Origin: Acetobacteraceae bacterium UBA6159
GTDB lineage: Bacteria > Pseudomonadota > Alphaproteobacteria > Acetobacterales > Acetobacteraceae
DNA: 26,625 nucleotides
Direction: 5' to 3'
Assembly (NCBI GenBank): GCA_002422345.1
Contig: DIUL01000007.1
Coordinates: forward strand, 1-26,625
Shown here: positions 1 through 6,640 of the stretch, one piece after another
Position numbering within the stretch: the stretch's first letter is position 1
Layout: every line of letters begins with the position of its first letter
The notes under the pieces: generated by a model
Database searches by the model: none
Told to the model about the DNA's origin: nothing
The model's input: only the letters and a program-made list of their open reading frames with translations
Translations under genes and position numbers: made by a program

Positions 1-18
1 CGTCAGCGTTGAACAGCC

Positions 19-84
19 GTGGGGATATGCCCCACCGGCGGTGGGGGATTTCCCCCACCCAATGGCACCCCCATCCCGTGGGGA
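19..84. promoter_or_regulatory. Candidate activator-binding palindromes upstream of a sigma-54 promoter
   Basis: Two similar dyads are visible: GTGGGG-ATATG-CCCCAC at 19-35 and GTGGGGG-ATTT-CCCCCAC at 41-58. A matching half site, GTGGGGATT, starts at 79. They lie about 75-140 bp upstream of the start expected from the sigma-54 promoter at 131-147, the usual range for enhancer sites of NtrC-family activators. An NtrC-type regulator is encoded at 3038-4420. The arms could also form alternative hairpins in RNA (30-46, 40-59 and 69-83), so a terminator or attenuator for an upstream gene remains possible. Binding by this regulator is inference. Confidence 0.5.
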
Positions 85-130
85 TTCTGAAAATATATTC
101 GTTTTCAATATGTTGAATGTACGGCCCGGT

Positions 131-147
131 TTGGCACGCATCCTGCT
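131..147 (+). promoter_or_regulatory. Sigma-54 (RpoN) promoter, -24/-12 type
   Basis: The sequence TTGGCACG-catc-CTGCT matches the RpoN consensus YTGGCACG-N4-TTGCW with one mismatch. It keeps the diagnostic GG (133-134) and GC (145-146) separated by exactly 10 bases. Transcription would start near 157-158, about 40 bases before the ATG at 198 and upstream of its AAGGA ribosome site (186-190). The palindromes at 19-58 and the sigma-54 activator gene downstream support the call. Confidence 0.7.
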
Positions 148-197
148 GTAGCTGTCCTGTCCGTCTGTTGGGCGGAACAAGCAAAAAGGATACAGTC

Positions 198-635
198 ATG
201 CGTAAGTTGTTCGTCCTCTCCGCCCTGCTGATCGGCACCGCCTCCTTCGCCGCGAACGCCGCCCCGTCCTTCTCCGCGTTGCAGGGCACGTCTGGCGACA
301 CGTCCGCGATCCAGCAGGTGCGTGAAGCCTCGGAAGGCCCCCGCCGCGAGGATCGGCGCAAGGACCGTCGGAACGACCGCCGCAACGATCGCCGCACGAC
401 CTCGATCTCCGAGCCCACCGATCTGAGCAATGGCGTGATCTTCGTCCGTGAAGCCTCGGAAGGCCCGCGTCGCGAGGACCGTCGCAAGGACCGTCGGAAT
501 GACCGCCGCAACGATCGCCGCACGACGTCGATCTCCGAGCCCACCGATCTGAGCAACGGCGTGATCTTCGTCCGTGAAGGCCGCGCCAGCGGCGGCAACC
601 GCCAGCGGCGCAACCACGATCGCACCGGCGCGTAG
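198..635 (+). CDS. Small secreted Arg/Asp-rich tandem-repeat protein
   Basis: The 145-residue product starts with a clear signal peptide (MRKLFVLSALLIGTASFAANAA), so it should be exported. The start at 198 is chosen because AAGGA lies 7 bases upstream and the signal peptide begins there. A longer in-frame reading from 117 would include the sigma-54 promoter. From residue 41 there are two exact 42-residue repeats plus a third truncated at VRE. Each unit contains four xDRR blocks (EDRR, KDRR, NDRR, NDRR) followed by a TTSISEPTDLSNGVIF segment. The tail is rich in Gly, Arg and Asn. The mature protein is strongly charged and probably disordered. I recognise no family. A strongly basic exported protein could bind anionic polymers or surfaces, but that is speculation. 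It is the first gene after the sigma-54 promoter. Confidence 0.75.
   Translation: MRKLFVLSALLIGTASFAANAAPSFSALQGTSGDTSAIQQVREASEGPRREDRRKDRRNDRRNDRRTTSISEPTDLSNGVIFVREASEGPRREDRRKDRRNDRRNDRRTTSISEPTDLSNGVIFVREGRASGGNRQRRNHDRTGA
318..569 (+). repeat. Two tandem 126-bp coding repeats
   Basis: Units 318-443 and 444-569 differ at 8 of 126 positions. All eight differences are in third codon positions and are synonymous, so the two 42-residue units are identical in protein. The start of a third unit is at 570-578. Within each unit a 12-bp xDRR-coding sub-repeat occurs four times. Confidence 0.95.
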
Positions 636-671
636 GCTTCGGCCCCGCAACCCGGCCTTGTATTCGGATCA

Positions 672-701
672 GGGCATGAGCGGCGCGCGCCGTTCATGCC
701 C
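672..701 (+). terminator. Strong stem-loop after the repeat-protein gene
   Basis: GGGCATGAGCGGCG and CGCCGTTCATGCCC form a 14-bp stem (one G-U pair) with a 2-base loop, 37 bases after the stop at 635. No T-run follows (CTTCCCGCG). It may therefore be a partial terminator or an mRNA-stabilising hairpin that keeps the repeat-protein message more abundant than the downstream regulatory genes. Confidence 0.5.
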
Positions 702-762
702 TTCCCGCGTCCGAACCGGTCCCATCGACGTCGTCCCGGAAGTCGGGTCAAAGGAAAAGGTC

Positions 763-798
763 ATGCGTCCCGTGCCTGTCCGTGCCAGCGCCCCGTAA
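763..798 (+). CDS. Possible 11-codon leader ORF
   Basis: The best ribosome site in this intergenic stretch, AAGGAAAAGG (751-760), sits just before ATG 763. That frame encodes only MRPVPVRASAP and stops at 798. The next gene's likely ATG (812) has no visible ribosome site and is 13 bases after this stop, so reinitiation or translational coupling is possible. There is no homology support. An indel that broke an originally longer start of the next gene is the alternative. Confidence 0.3.
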   Translation: MRPVPVRASAP

Positions 799-811
799 CG
801 ATCCAATCGGC

Positions 812-1591
812 ATGCGATCCATGACATGGGCCCCGCGCATCCTGCCGGCGGCCCTGGCCGCCTTCTGGTTTGTGCCGGCCCTGGCCGCGGACCTGACCAT
901 TTCCACGCAGAGCGAGTTCACCACGGGAAACTATGGCACCAGCACCAGGACACGGGTGTGGGAAACGCCGCTGGAACTCAAGCTCCATCACGAGGGCCAC
1001 GGGATCGGCCTCCGCATTCCCTATATCCTGGAATCGGGCAACCAGGCGGTGATCCCCGAACTCGGCCCGGTCGGCGGCGTGACGCCCCAGTCGTTCCAGC
1101 GGAAGGGCATCGGCAATGTCCGCCTGTCCGCCTGGACACGGTTCTGGGAGGACGAGGACACCGGGACGACCATCGGCGCCACGATCAAGGTGACGCCGCC
1201 CGCGATCCGGTCCCTGCAACCGATGGGGGTTGATTTCACCCGGGTCGGCCTGGAACTGAACCTCGGCGCGACCCTGCCGGCGGATGCGCGGCTCGATGCC
1301 AGCCTGGGCCGGCGCTTCGTGATCGGCGCGCCCGGCTACGGCCTGAACGACTACTGGTTCGGGTCATTCGACCTCGGCTACGACGTGACCAGCCGGATCG
1401 CGGTCGGGTTGACGCTTGACGTGCAGACCCGGTCATCGTCCAGCGGCACCGCCGTGCTGGAGATCGGACCCTGGATCGAGTATGACATCGCCGACGGCTG
1501 GCGGATCGGCGCCTATGTCTTCCGCGGCTTCACCCGGGACAGCGCCGATTTCGGTGCCGGCTTCACGCTGTCGCGCCGTTTCGGTATCTGA
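812..1591 (+). CDS. Exported outer-membrane beta-barrel protein
   Basis: The product of 259 residues (269 if GTG 782 is used) has a signal peptide ending ALA|AD and then a chain rich in alternating aromatic and polar residues, such as IEYDIADGWRIGAYVFRGF. It ends in a terminal hydrophobic strand (FTLSRRFGI). Glycine and aromatic content, lack of membrane helices and length suit a 10-14 strand porin-like barrel, similar to the 'MetA-pathway phenol degradation/transporter' type of outer-membrane proteins. That family name is a guess. I prefer ATG 812 because the signal peptide starts there, although GTG 782 is possible. The stop is 7 bases before the kinase ATG, so it is cotranscribed with the two-component genes and may supply or sense the same ligand. 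Confidence 0.65.
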   Translation: MRSMTWAPRILPAALAAFWFVPALAADLTISTQSEFTTGNYGTSTRTRVWETPLELKLHHEGHGIGLRIPYILESGNQAVIPELGPVGGVTPQSFQRKGIGNVRLSAWTRFWEDEDTGTTIGATIKVTPPAIRSLQPMGVDFTRVGLELNLGATLPADARLDASLGRRFVIGAPGYGLNDYWFGSFDLGYDVTSRIAVGLTLDVQTRSSSSGTAVLEIGPWIEYDIADGWRIGAYVFRGFTRDSADFGAGFTLSRRFGI

Positions 1592-1598
1592 CCCCTTG

Positions 1599-3041
1599 AT
1601 GAACCTGAAATCCCGCTTTGCCTTTCTCGCGGCCGCGTTCGGCTGGTCGGTGCCGGCCGCACCGGATCGGCTCGCGTCCCGTCCGCTCGCATCCCGGCCG
1701 GCGGTGTTCAACATGCGGCTCTGGTTCGGGGTCGCGGCGTTCCTCATCATCGGCACAATGGGGTTCGTGTTCGCCCTGATGCTCACCAGCTTCCTCAGCA
1801 CCCAGATGCTGCGGCGGGAAGCGGTGGTGACGCGCGACTTCCTGGAAAGCGTGGTCTGGGCCGAGTCCTCGGCGCATCTGGTGTTCTCGGGGGAGGGTAT
1901 TGAAAAGAACCCGCAGCTTGAGTCCTTCGTGCGGCACATCCAGACCACGCCGGACATCGTGCGCGCCAATGTCTACAGGATGGACGGCCATATCGTCTGG
2001 TCAACGAACAAGGCGATGATCAACCAGCGCTTCGCGGTCAACCACGAACTGGATGAGGCTTTCCGGGGCGTGCTCGGGACCGAGATCGGGACGGTTTCAT
2101 CGGATATGAAGGCGGAGCACGCCAATCTTGAAATGGGCGCGCGGGAAGCCTTCGTCGAAGCCTATATGCCGATCCGCGACAGGACCGGCGCGGTGCGGGG
2201 CGTGGTCGAACTCTACAAGATTCCAAATGCCCTGAACGCGACCATCGCGCAGGGCCAGATGATGATCTGGGCCAGCATGTCCTGCGGCATGCTGGTGCTG
2301 TTCCTGTCCCTGTTCTGGATTGTCCGCCGCGGCGCGGCCCTGATCCAGCGCCAGCAGGCCGAACTCGGCAACATGGCGGCGCTCGCGGCGCTGGGGCAGA
2401 TGGCGAGCGCGATCGCCCACAGCCTGCGGAACCCGCTGTCGGGCATCCGCACCTCGGCCGAACTGCTGCGGCTGGAGAGCGGTTCGGCGAGTGAGGCCGC
2501 AACCGATATCATCGGAGAGGTCGACCGGCTGGATACCTATGTCCGCGAACTGCTGGACTATGTCCGCAGCGACGGCCAGACGGCACAGACCGTCGATCCG
2601 CTGGACGTGGTACGCGAAGCCCTGGCGCGGCTGCGCCCGGCTCTGACCCGCGCCGCGACCGCGGTCACGGTGACAGACGAGCGGCCCCGGCCGCTCATGG
2701 CGCGGGTGGACCCACAACTTCTGGCGCAGGCCTGCGGCAACGTCATCACCAATGCCATCGAGGCGATGGGACCGGGCGGCACCCTGTCCATCACCGCCGC
2801 CCAGGGCGAACGGCACATGACGATCACGATCGCGGATACCGGACCGGGCATTCCGCTCGATATCCGCCGCCGGGTCTCCGAGCCCTTCTTCACCACCAAG
2901 ACCCGCGGCCTCGGGCTGGGCCTGGCGCTCAGCCGGCAGATCATGGAGCGGTTCGGCGGCGCGCTCGACATCGGTTGCGCGGACACCGGCGGGGCTGTGG
3001 TGCGGCTGACATTGCCGGTGACGCAGGGAGATCCATCTTGA
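1599..3041 (+). CDS. Membrane sensor histidine kinase, NtrB-like
   Basis: This 480-residue kinase has a first membrane segment at about 39-68, a periplasmic sensor of about 155 residues (69-222, probably a PAS/Cache-like fold) and a second membrane segment at 223-243. The cytoplasmic core has the H-box IAHSLRNPL with phospho-acceptor His274, the N-box NVITNAIEAM (381-390), G1 DTGPGIP (413-419), the F-box FFTTK (430-434) and G2 GLGLGLALS (437-445). The H-box reads HSLRNPL rather than the commoner HELRNPL. The start at 1599 follows the preceding stop by 7 bases; an internal ATG at 1713 would remove a 38-residue cytoplasmic lead. Its stop overlaps the regulator start, which marks it as partner of that regulator. 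The ligand is unknown. Confidence 0.9.
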   Translation: MNLKSRFAFLAAAFGWSVPAAPDRLASRPLASRPAVFNMRLWFGVAAFLIIGTMGFVFALMLTSFLSTQMLRREAVVTRDFLESVVWAESSAHLVFSGEGIEKNPQLESFVRHIQTTPDIVRANVYRMDGHIVWSTNKAMINQRFAVNHELDEAFRGVLGTEIGTVSSDMKAEHANLEMGAREAFVEAYMPIRDRTGAVRGVVELYKIPNALNATIAQGQMMIWASMSCGMLVLFLSLFWIVRRGAALIQRQQAELGNMAALAALGQMASAIAHSLRNPLSGIRTSAELLRLESGSASEAATDIIGEVDRLDTYVRELLDYVRSDGQTAQTVDPLDVVREALARLRPALTRAATAVTVTDERPRPLMARVDPQLLAQACGNVITNAIEAMGPGGTLSITAAQGERHMTITIADTGPGIPLDIRRRVSEPFFTTKTRGLGLGLALSRQIMERFGGALDIGCADTGGAVVRLTLPVTQGDPS

Positions 3042-4420
3042 AGGCGCGCATCCTGATCGTCGAGGACGAGGCCCTGCTCGCCCGCAATATGGCGCGCTAT
3101 CTGGAACGCCTCGGCCACGAGACCACATCCGCTCCCACCCGCGCCGAGGGCATCGCTCGGCATGACGAAACGCAGCCGGACGTGATGTTGGTCGACTACA
3201 ACCTGCCCGACGGCAATGGCGTGGACCTGATTCGACACGTCCGGAAATCCGACCTGACGACCAAGATCGTGATGATCACCGCGCACGGCAACGTGGCGAT
3301 CGCGGTGGAGGCGATGAAGGCCGGCGCGGACGACTACCTGACCAAGCCCGTCTCCCTGGAGGAGGTCGGGCTGCTGGTCGAGCGGCTGGTCTCGCGCAGC
3401 CAGGCCGAGGAGTCGCTCGCGTATTTCCGCCGGCGGGAAGAAAGCCGCAGCGGCCTGGAACAGATCGTGGGAGAGGCCGAGGCGACCGCCGCGATGAAGC
3501 GGCTGATCACCCAGATCCTGACGATGGAACGCCGCCAGGTCAGCGGCACGCCGCCGCCGGTGCTGATCACGGGCGAGACCGGCACGGGCAAGGAACTGGT
3601 CGCTCGCGCGCTGCACTTCGACGGGGTGCGGCGGGCGGCGCCGTTTGTCGAGATCAACTGCGCCGCCCTGCCTGCCGACCTGATCGAGTCGGAACTGTTC
3701 GGGCATGAAAAAGGCGCCTTTACCGACGCGCGCGACCGCCGGGTCGGGCTGATCCAGTCGGCCGACAAGGGCACGCTGTTCCTGGACGAAATCGGCGAAA
3801 TGCCCCTGGCCGCTCAGGCCAAGCTGCTGAAGGTGCTGGAGGATGGGCGCGTCCGCCCGATCGGCGGCACGCGCGAACGCATCGTGGATGTCCGCATCCT
3901 CGCCGCCACCAACGCCGCGATCGAGGACCGGGCCCGCGGCGGAGAGTTCCGGGCCGACCTGTATTACCGCCTGCGCGGCGTCAGCGTGCCCACCCCGCCG
4001 CTGCGCGACCGTGGCGACGATGTCATCCTGCTGGCCGAACATTTCCTGGCGTCCCACCGCCGCCGCTACGGCCGGCCGGACCTGGTGCTGGACGACAGCG
4101 CGCGGGCGGGGCTGCGCGCCTACTCCTGGCCGGGCAATGTGCGGGAACTGCGGAACGTGATGGAACAGGCCGCCCTGCTGACGGTGGGGGAGCGGATCAT
4201 GGCCATCGACCTCAATCTGCGGGAGCCCGCCCCGCTGGGCCATCCCGACGCACGGTCGAACGCGCCCACCCTGGGCAATGCCGAACGGGACCTGATCGTG
4301 CAGGCGCTGAAGGGCGCGAACGGGAACGTGACCGTGGCGGCCCAGGCGCTGGGGATCAGCCGGGACACGCTGCGCTACCGGATGGACCGCCACAGCCTGC
4401 GGCGCGGGGATTTCGTCTGA
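3038..4420 (+). CDS. NtrC-family sigma-54 response regulator
   Basis: The 460-residue protein has a receiver domain (1-120) with phospho-acceptor Asp53 and Lys103 in LTKP. A AAA+ sigma-54 activation domain follows, with Walker A GETGTGKE (179-186), Walker B GTLFLDE (245-251) and the arginine-rich YYRLRGVSV region. A Fis-type helix-turn-helix lies at about 425-455. The start is TTG 3038, preceded by GGGAG; it overlaps the kinase stop in the string TTGA, which indicates tight coupling. The sigma-54-contacting loop reads GAFTDA (226-231), not GAFTGA. Phosphorylated protein should bind upstream palindromes and activate RpoN promoters; the site at 131-147 is the obvious candidate. Confidence 0.93.
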   Translation: MKARILIVEDEALLARNMARYLERLGHETTSAPTRAEGIARHDETQPDVMLVDYNLPDGNGVDLIRHVRKSDLTTKIVMITAHGNVAIAVEAMKAGADDYLTKPVSLEEVGLLVERLVSRSQAEESLAYFRRREESRSGLEQIVGEAEATAAMKRLITQILTMERRQVSGTPPPVLITGETGTGKELVARALHFDGVRRAAPFVEINCAALPADLIESELFGHEKGAFTDARDRRVGLIQSADKGTLFLDEIGEMPLAAQAKLLKVLEDGRVRPIGGTRERIVDVRILAATNAAIEDRARGGEFRADLYYRLRGVSVPTPPLRDRGDDVILLAEHFLASHRRRYGRPDLVLDDSARAGLRAYSWPGNVRELRNVMEQAALLTVGERIMAIDLNLREPAPLGHPDARSNAPTLGNAERDLIVQALKGANGNVTVAAQALGISRDTLRYRMDRHSLRRGDFV

Positions 4421-4447
4421 GTTTGGGTCGGCGCCCCCGCGCGCCCA

Positions 4448-5314
4448 TTACCCGCTGTGCGGTGGTCCACGATCGCCATGGGCCGCAAGCTCCGCCAGCA
4501 GGCATGCCAGGCTGTAGGACGGTTTGTATCCCAGCCAGCGGACGGTCTCGGAAATATCGAGCCGGAACGGCTTCACGGCCGGATCAAGCCCGTAGGAGAG
4601 CGCGAGGTCATAATACTCCGGATAATACTTCCTGAATGTCGAACCGGCCCCATCCGCGTCCCAGTGTTCCAGATCGGCATCGGTGTATTCGTAGGCGCTG
4701 TCGAGGGTCAGTGTCAGGGTCTGGTCGAGCGACCGGCGGGACATGAGATCCAGGCTCAACAGGACGGCTGACGCGACGTCATCGATATGCACGGCCCCCT
4801 TCCAGAACCAGCGGGCCCAGTCGCTGTATCGGGTGTAGACATCACGGTTCCAGAATGGAATGAAGCCCCGCGGGCGCAGGATGATCACGTTCATGTCGTT
4901 GCAGCGGCGGTAATCCTCAGCGATCTGTTCGGCCAGTCGCTTGCCTCGGGCATAGAGCGTGTCCGGCGTCCGCACGCTGGTCGTGGAGATGTATACGATC
5001 CTGTTGATACCGAGAGCCGCGGCCGCCTCGAATACCTCGAACGTGCCGCGGACGTTCAGGTCGAAGAAGTCATAGGCGTTCTTCTCGCCGCGCTCTTCAT
5101 GGATGCCGTGCCAGCCGGCGATGTGGACGATGGCATTGCAGCCGAGGAGCGCGTCCCGCAATGTCGGCCGATCCAGGATGGACCCCTGGATGAAGGCGCT
5201 GGCCGGTCGCGGCGCACGGATGTCCAGGATCACGGGGGTATCGCCCCTTGCCAGCAGTCCCGGCACGAGGGTCTGGCCGAGATCCCCTGCCCCACCTGTC
5301 AGAAGCACCTTCAT
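4448..5314 (-). CDS. NAD(P)-dependent epimerase/reductase, extended SDR family
   Basis: The 288-residue protein opens with the Rossmann motif TGGAGDLG (6-13). It keeps the SDR catalytic set: Ser110 or Ser113 in ISTTS, and Tyr121 and Lys125 in YARGK. The family oxidises, reduces or epimerises sugars and small carbonyl compounds using NAD(P). The substrate cannot be told from sequence. ATG 5314 has an AAGGCGGGCGG stretch just upstream. It converges on the response regulator, with 27 bases between the stops, and diverges from the TauD-type gene across 276 bases, so those two may share a regulatory region. Composition is slightly less GC-extreme than the neighbouring backbone. Confidence 0.85.
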   Translation of the reverse strand: MKVLLTGGAGDLGQTLVPGLLARGDTPVILDIRAPRPASAFIQGSILDRPTLRDALLGCNAIVHIAGWHGIHEERGEKNAYDFFDLNVRGTFEVFEAAAALGINRIVYISTTSVRTPDTLYARGKRLAEQIAEDYRRCNDMNVIILRPRGFIPFWNRDVYTRYSDWARWFWKGAVHIDDVASAVLLSLDLMSRRSLDQTLTLTLDSAYEYTDADLEHWDADGAGSTFRKYYPEYYDLALSYGLDPAVKPFRLDISETVRWLGYKPSYSLACLLAELAAHGDRGPPHSG

Positions 5315-5590
5315 GTCCGCCCGCCTTGGTCGTGTGGTCCGATGACATATTCCATGAATTGCCCAGCCATGGTGAGTGCGATGTCGCTCGGCGGCGTCCG
5401 CGTCCGGCGGCAGGGTTGGGACTTCTCGCGCCCTGATGTAGCGTGTCGGTCAACCGCGTCGCGGCGCCGATGGGCCTGACGCAGGGGGACCAGGAATGCC
5501 TCGAAGTAATACACTGTCGATACGACGACGCCAGGTGATCGAAGACGTCGAGGATGTATATCCCTTCAACCGATGGGAAGAAGAGCGACC

Positions 5591-6508
5591 ATGACCTACT
5601 CTCATTTCGACGCACGTCCGATCGTGCCCGCGATCGGCGCTGAGATTTCCGGTATCGATTTGCGCCAGACGGACGCGGAAGCGCAGGCCGAACTCCGGGC
5701 GGTGCTGGTGGATCGCAAGGTGCTCGTGTTTCGCGACCAGGACCTCTCGCCCCATCAATACGCGGCCTTCCTGCGGATCTTCGGCACGCCCGTGAAGGAA
5801 GACATGGTGGTGGATGAAAACCACCCGCCGGAGGTTGGCGCCATCCATATCCAGGCCAACGAGCAGCAGCGGATCAACTTCTGGCACATGGACCATTCGT
5901 TCCGGGAACTGCCGACGCGCGTCCTTTCGCTCTACGCGAAGATACTGCCGCCGGTCGGCGGCGACACGCTGTTTACCAGTCTGGAAGCTGCCTATGACGG
6001 CTTGTCCGACGTGCAGAAGGAGCAGATCGAGGGCCTGCACTGCCATCATCGCATGACCCCAACCCAGAATACGAAGCGCCGCTATACCGCCGAGCAAGCG
6101 GCGGCGATGGAGAATGCCCCACCGATCCGGCATCCGCTGGTGCCCCGCAATCCCGAGAACGGCCGGCGGTACCTGTTCGTCAATGTTCCGATCTACTGCC
6201 GAGCGATCGTCGAAATGCCGGCGGCGGAGGGCGATGCGCTGCTTCGCGACCTGTATCACCACGTCCAGCGGCCGGAATTCCATCTCCGCCTGACCTGGCA
6301 ACCGAACACCGTCGTCGTCTGGGAGAATAACCACACGCTCCATTACCCGGTTGCCGACTATTTCCCGCATGAGCGGAAGCTCTGGCGTGGCGTGATCCAG
6401 GCGACCGAGGATGACAGACCCAGGGCCGCCACCCAGGACGTCGCCGCGACGGGGCCATACCATGGCGAAGGGCCCGACCGGGTGGCGGTCCCGGGCCTGA
6501 TGCGGTAA
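5591..6508 (+). CDS. TauD/TfdA-family Fe(II)/2-oxoglutarate dioxygenase
   Basis: The 305-residue product has the facial-triad motif HxD as His99-Met-Asp101 in FWHMDHSF. The distal His251 is in NNHTLHYPVADY, and the 2-oxoglutarate-binding Arg is 262 or 266 in ERKLWRGVI. Members hydroxylate taurine, sulfonates, 2,4-D or other small carboxylates with 2-oxoglutarate and O2. ATG 5591 is chosen over ATG 5573 because GAAGAAGAG lies just before it and TauD proteins start close to this point. The flavin monooxygenase 132 bases downstream on the same strand suggests a shared catabolic role. The substrate is not identifiable. Confidence 0.9.
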   Translation: MTYSHFDARPIVPAIGAEISGIDLRQTDAEAQAELRAVLVDRKVLVFRDQDLSPHQYAAFLRIFGTPVKEDMVVDENHPPEVGAIHIQANEQQRINFWHMDHSFRELPTRVLSLYAKILPPVGGDTLFTSLEAAYDGLSDVQKEQIEGLHCHHRMTPTQNTKRRYTAEQAAAMENAPPIRHPLVPRNPENGRRYLFVNVPIYCRAIVEMPAAEGDALLRDLYHHVQRPEFHLRLTWQPNTVVVWENNHTLHYPVADYFPHERKLWRGVIQATEDDRPRAATQDVAATGPYHGEGPDRVAVPGLMR

Positions 6509-6526
6509 CGACGGGATCAGTGACAG

Positions 6527-6586
6527 GCCGCTTGGCCGGACGCCGTCGGTCTGGCGACCCTGAGAACAACCAAGGCCCCAAGCGGC
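6527..6586. repeat. Inverted repeat between dioxygenase and monooxygenase genes
   Basis: GCCGCTTGG (6527-6535) and CCAAGCGGC (6578-6586) are perfect 9-bp arms separated by 42 bases in the intergenic region. They could form an RNA hairpin or an operator pair. There is no T-run. Confidence 0.35.
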
Positions 6587-6640
6587 GCAACGAGCCGGCC
6601 CGCGCGGAGACGCTCAGGCCCACGATCAAGGAATTGTCCC

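Noticed and set aside
63..77. A TGGCAC string that could be a second sigma-54 promoter
   Set aside because: Ten bases after its GG comes CC rather than GC, so the -12 element is missing; the site at 131-147 fits far better.
30..84. CRISPR-like or repeat array from the GTGGGG/CCCCAC elements
   Set aside because: There are only two and a half copies with unequal spacing and no spacers; operator dyads explain them better.
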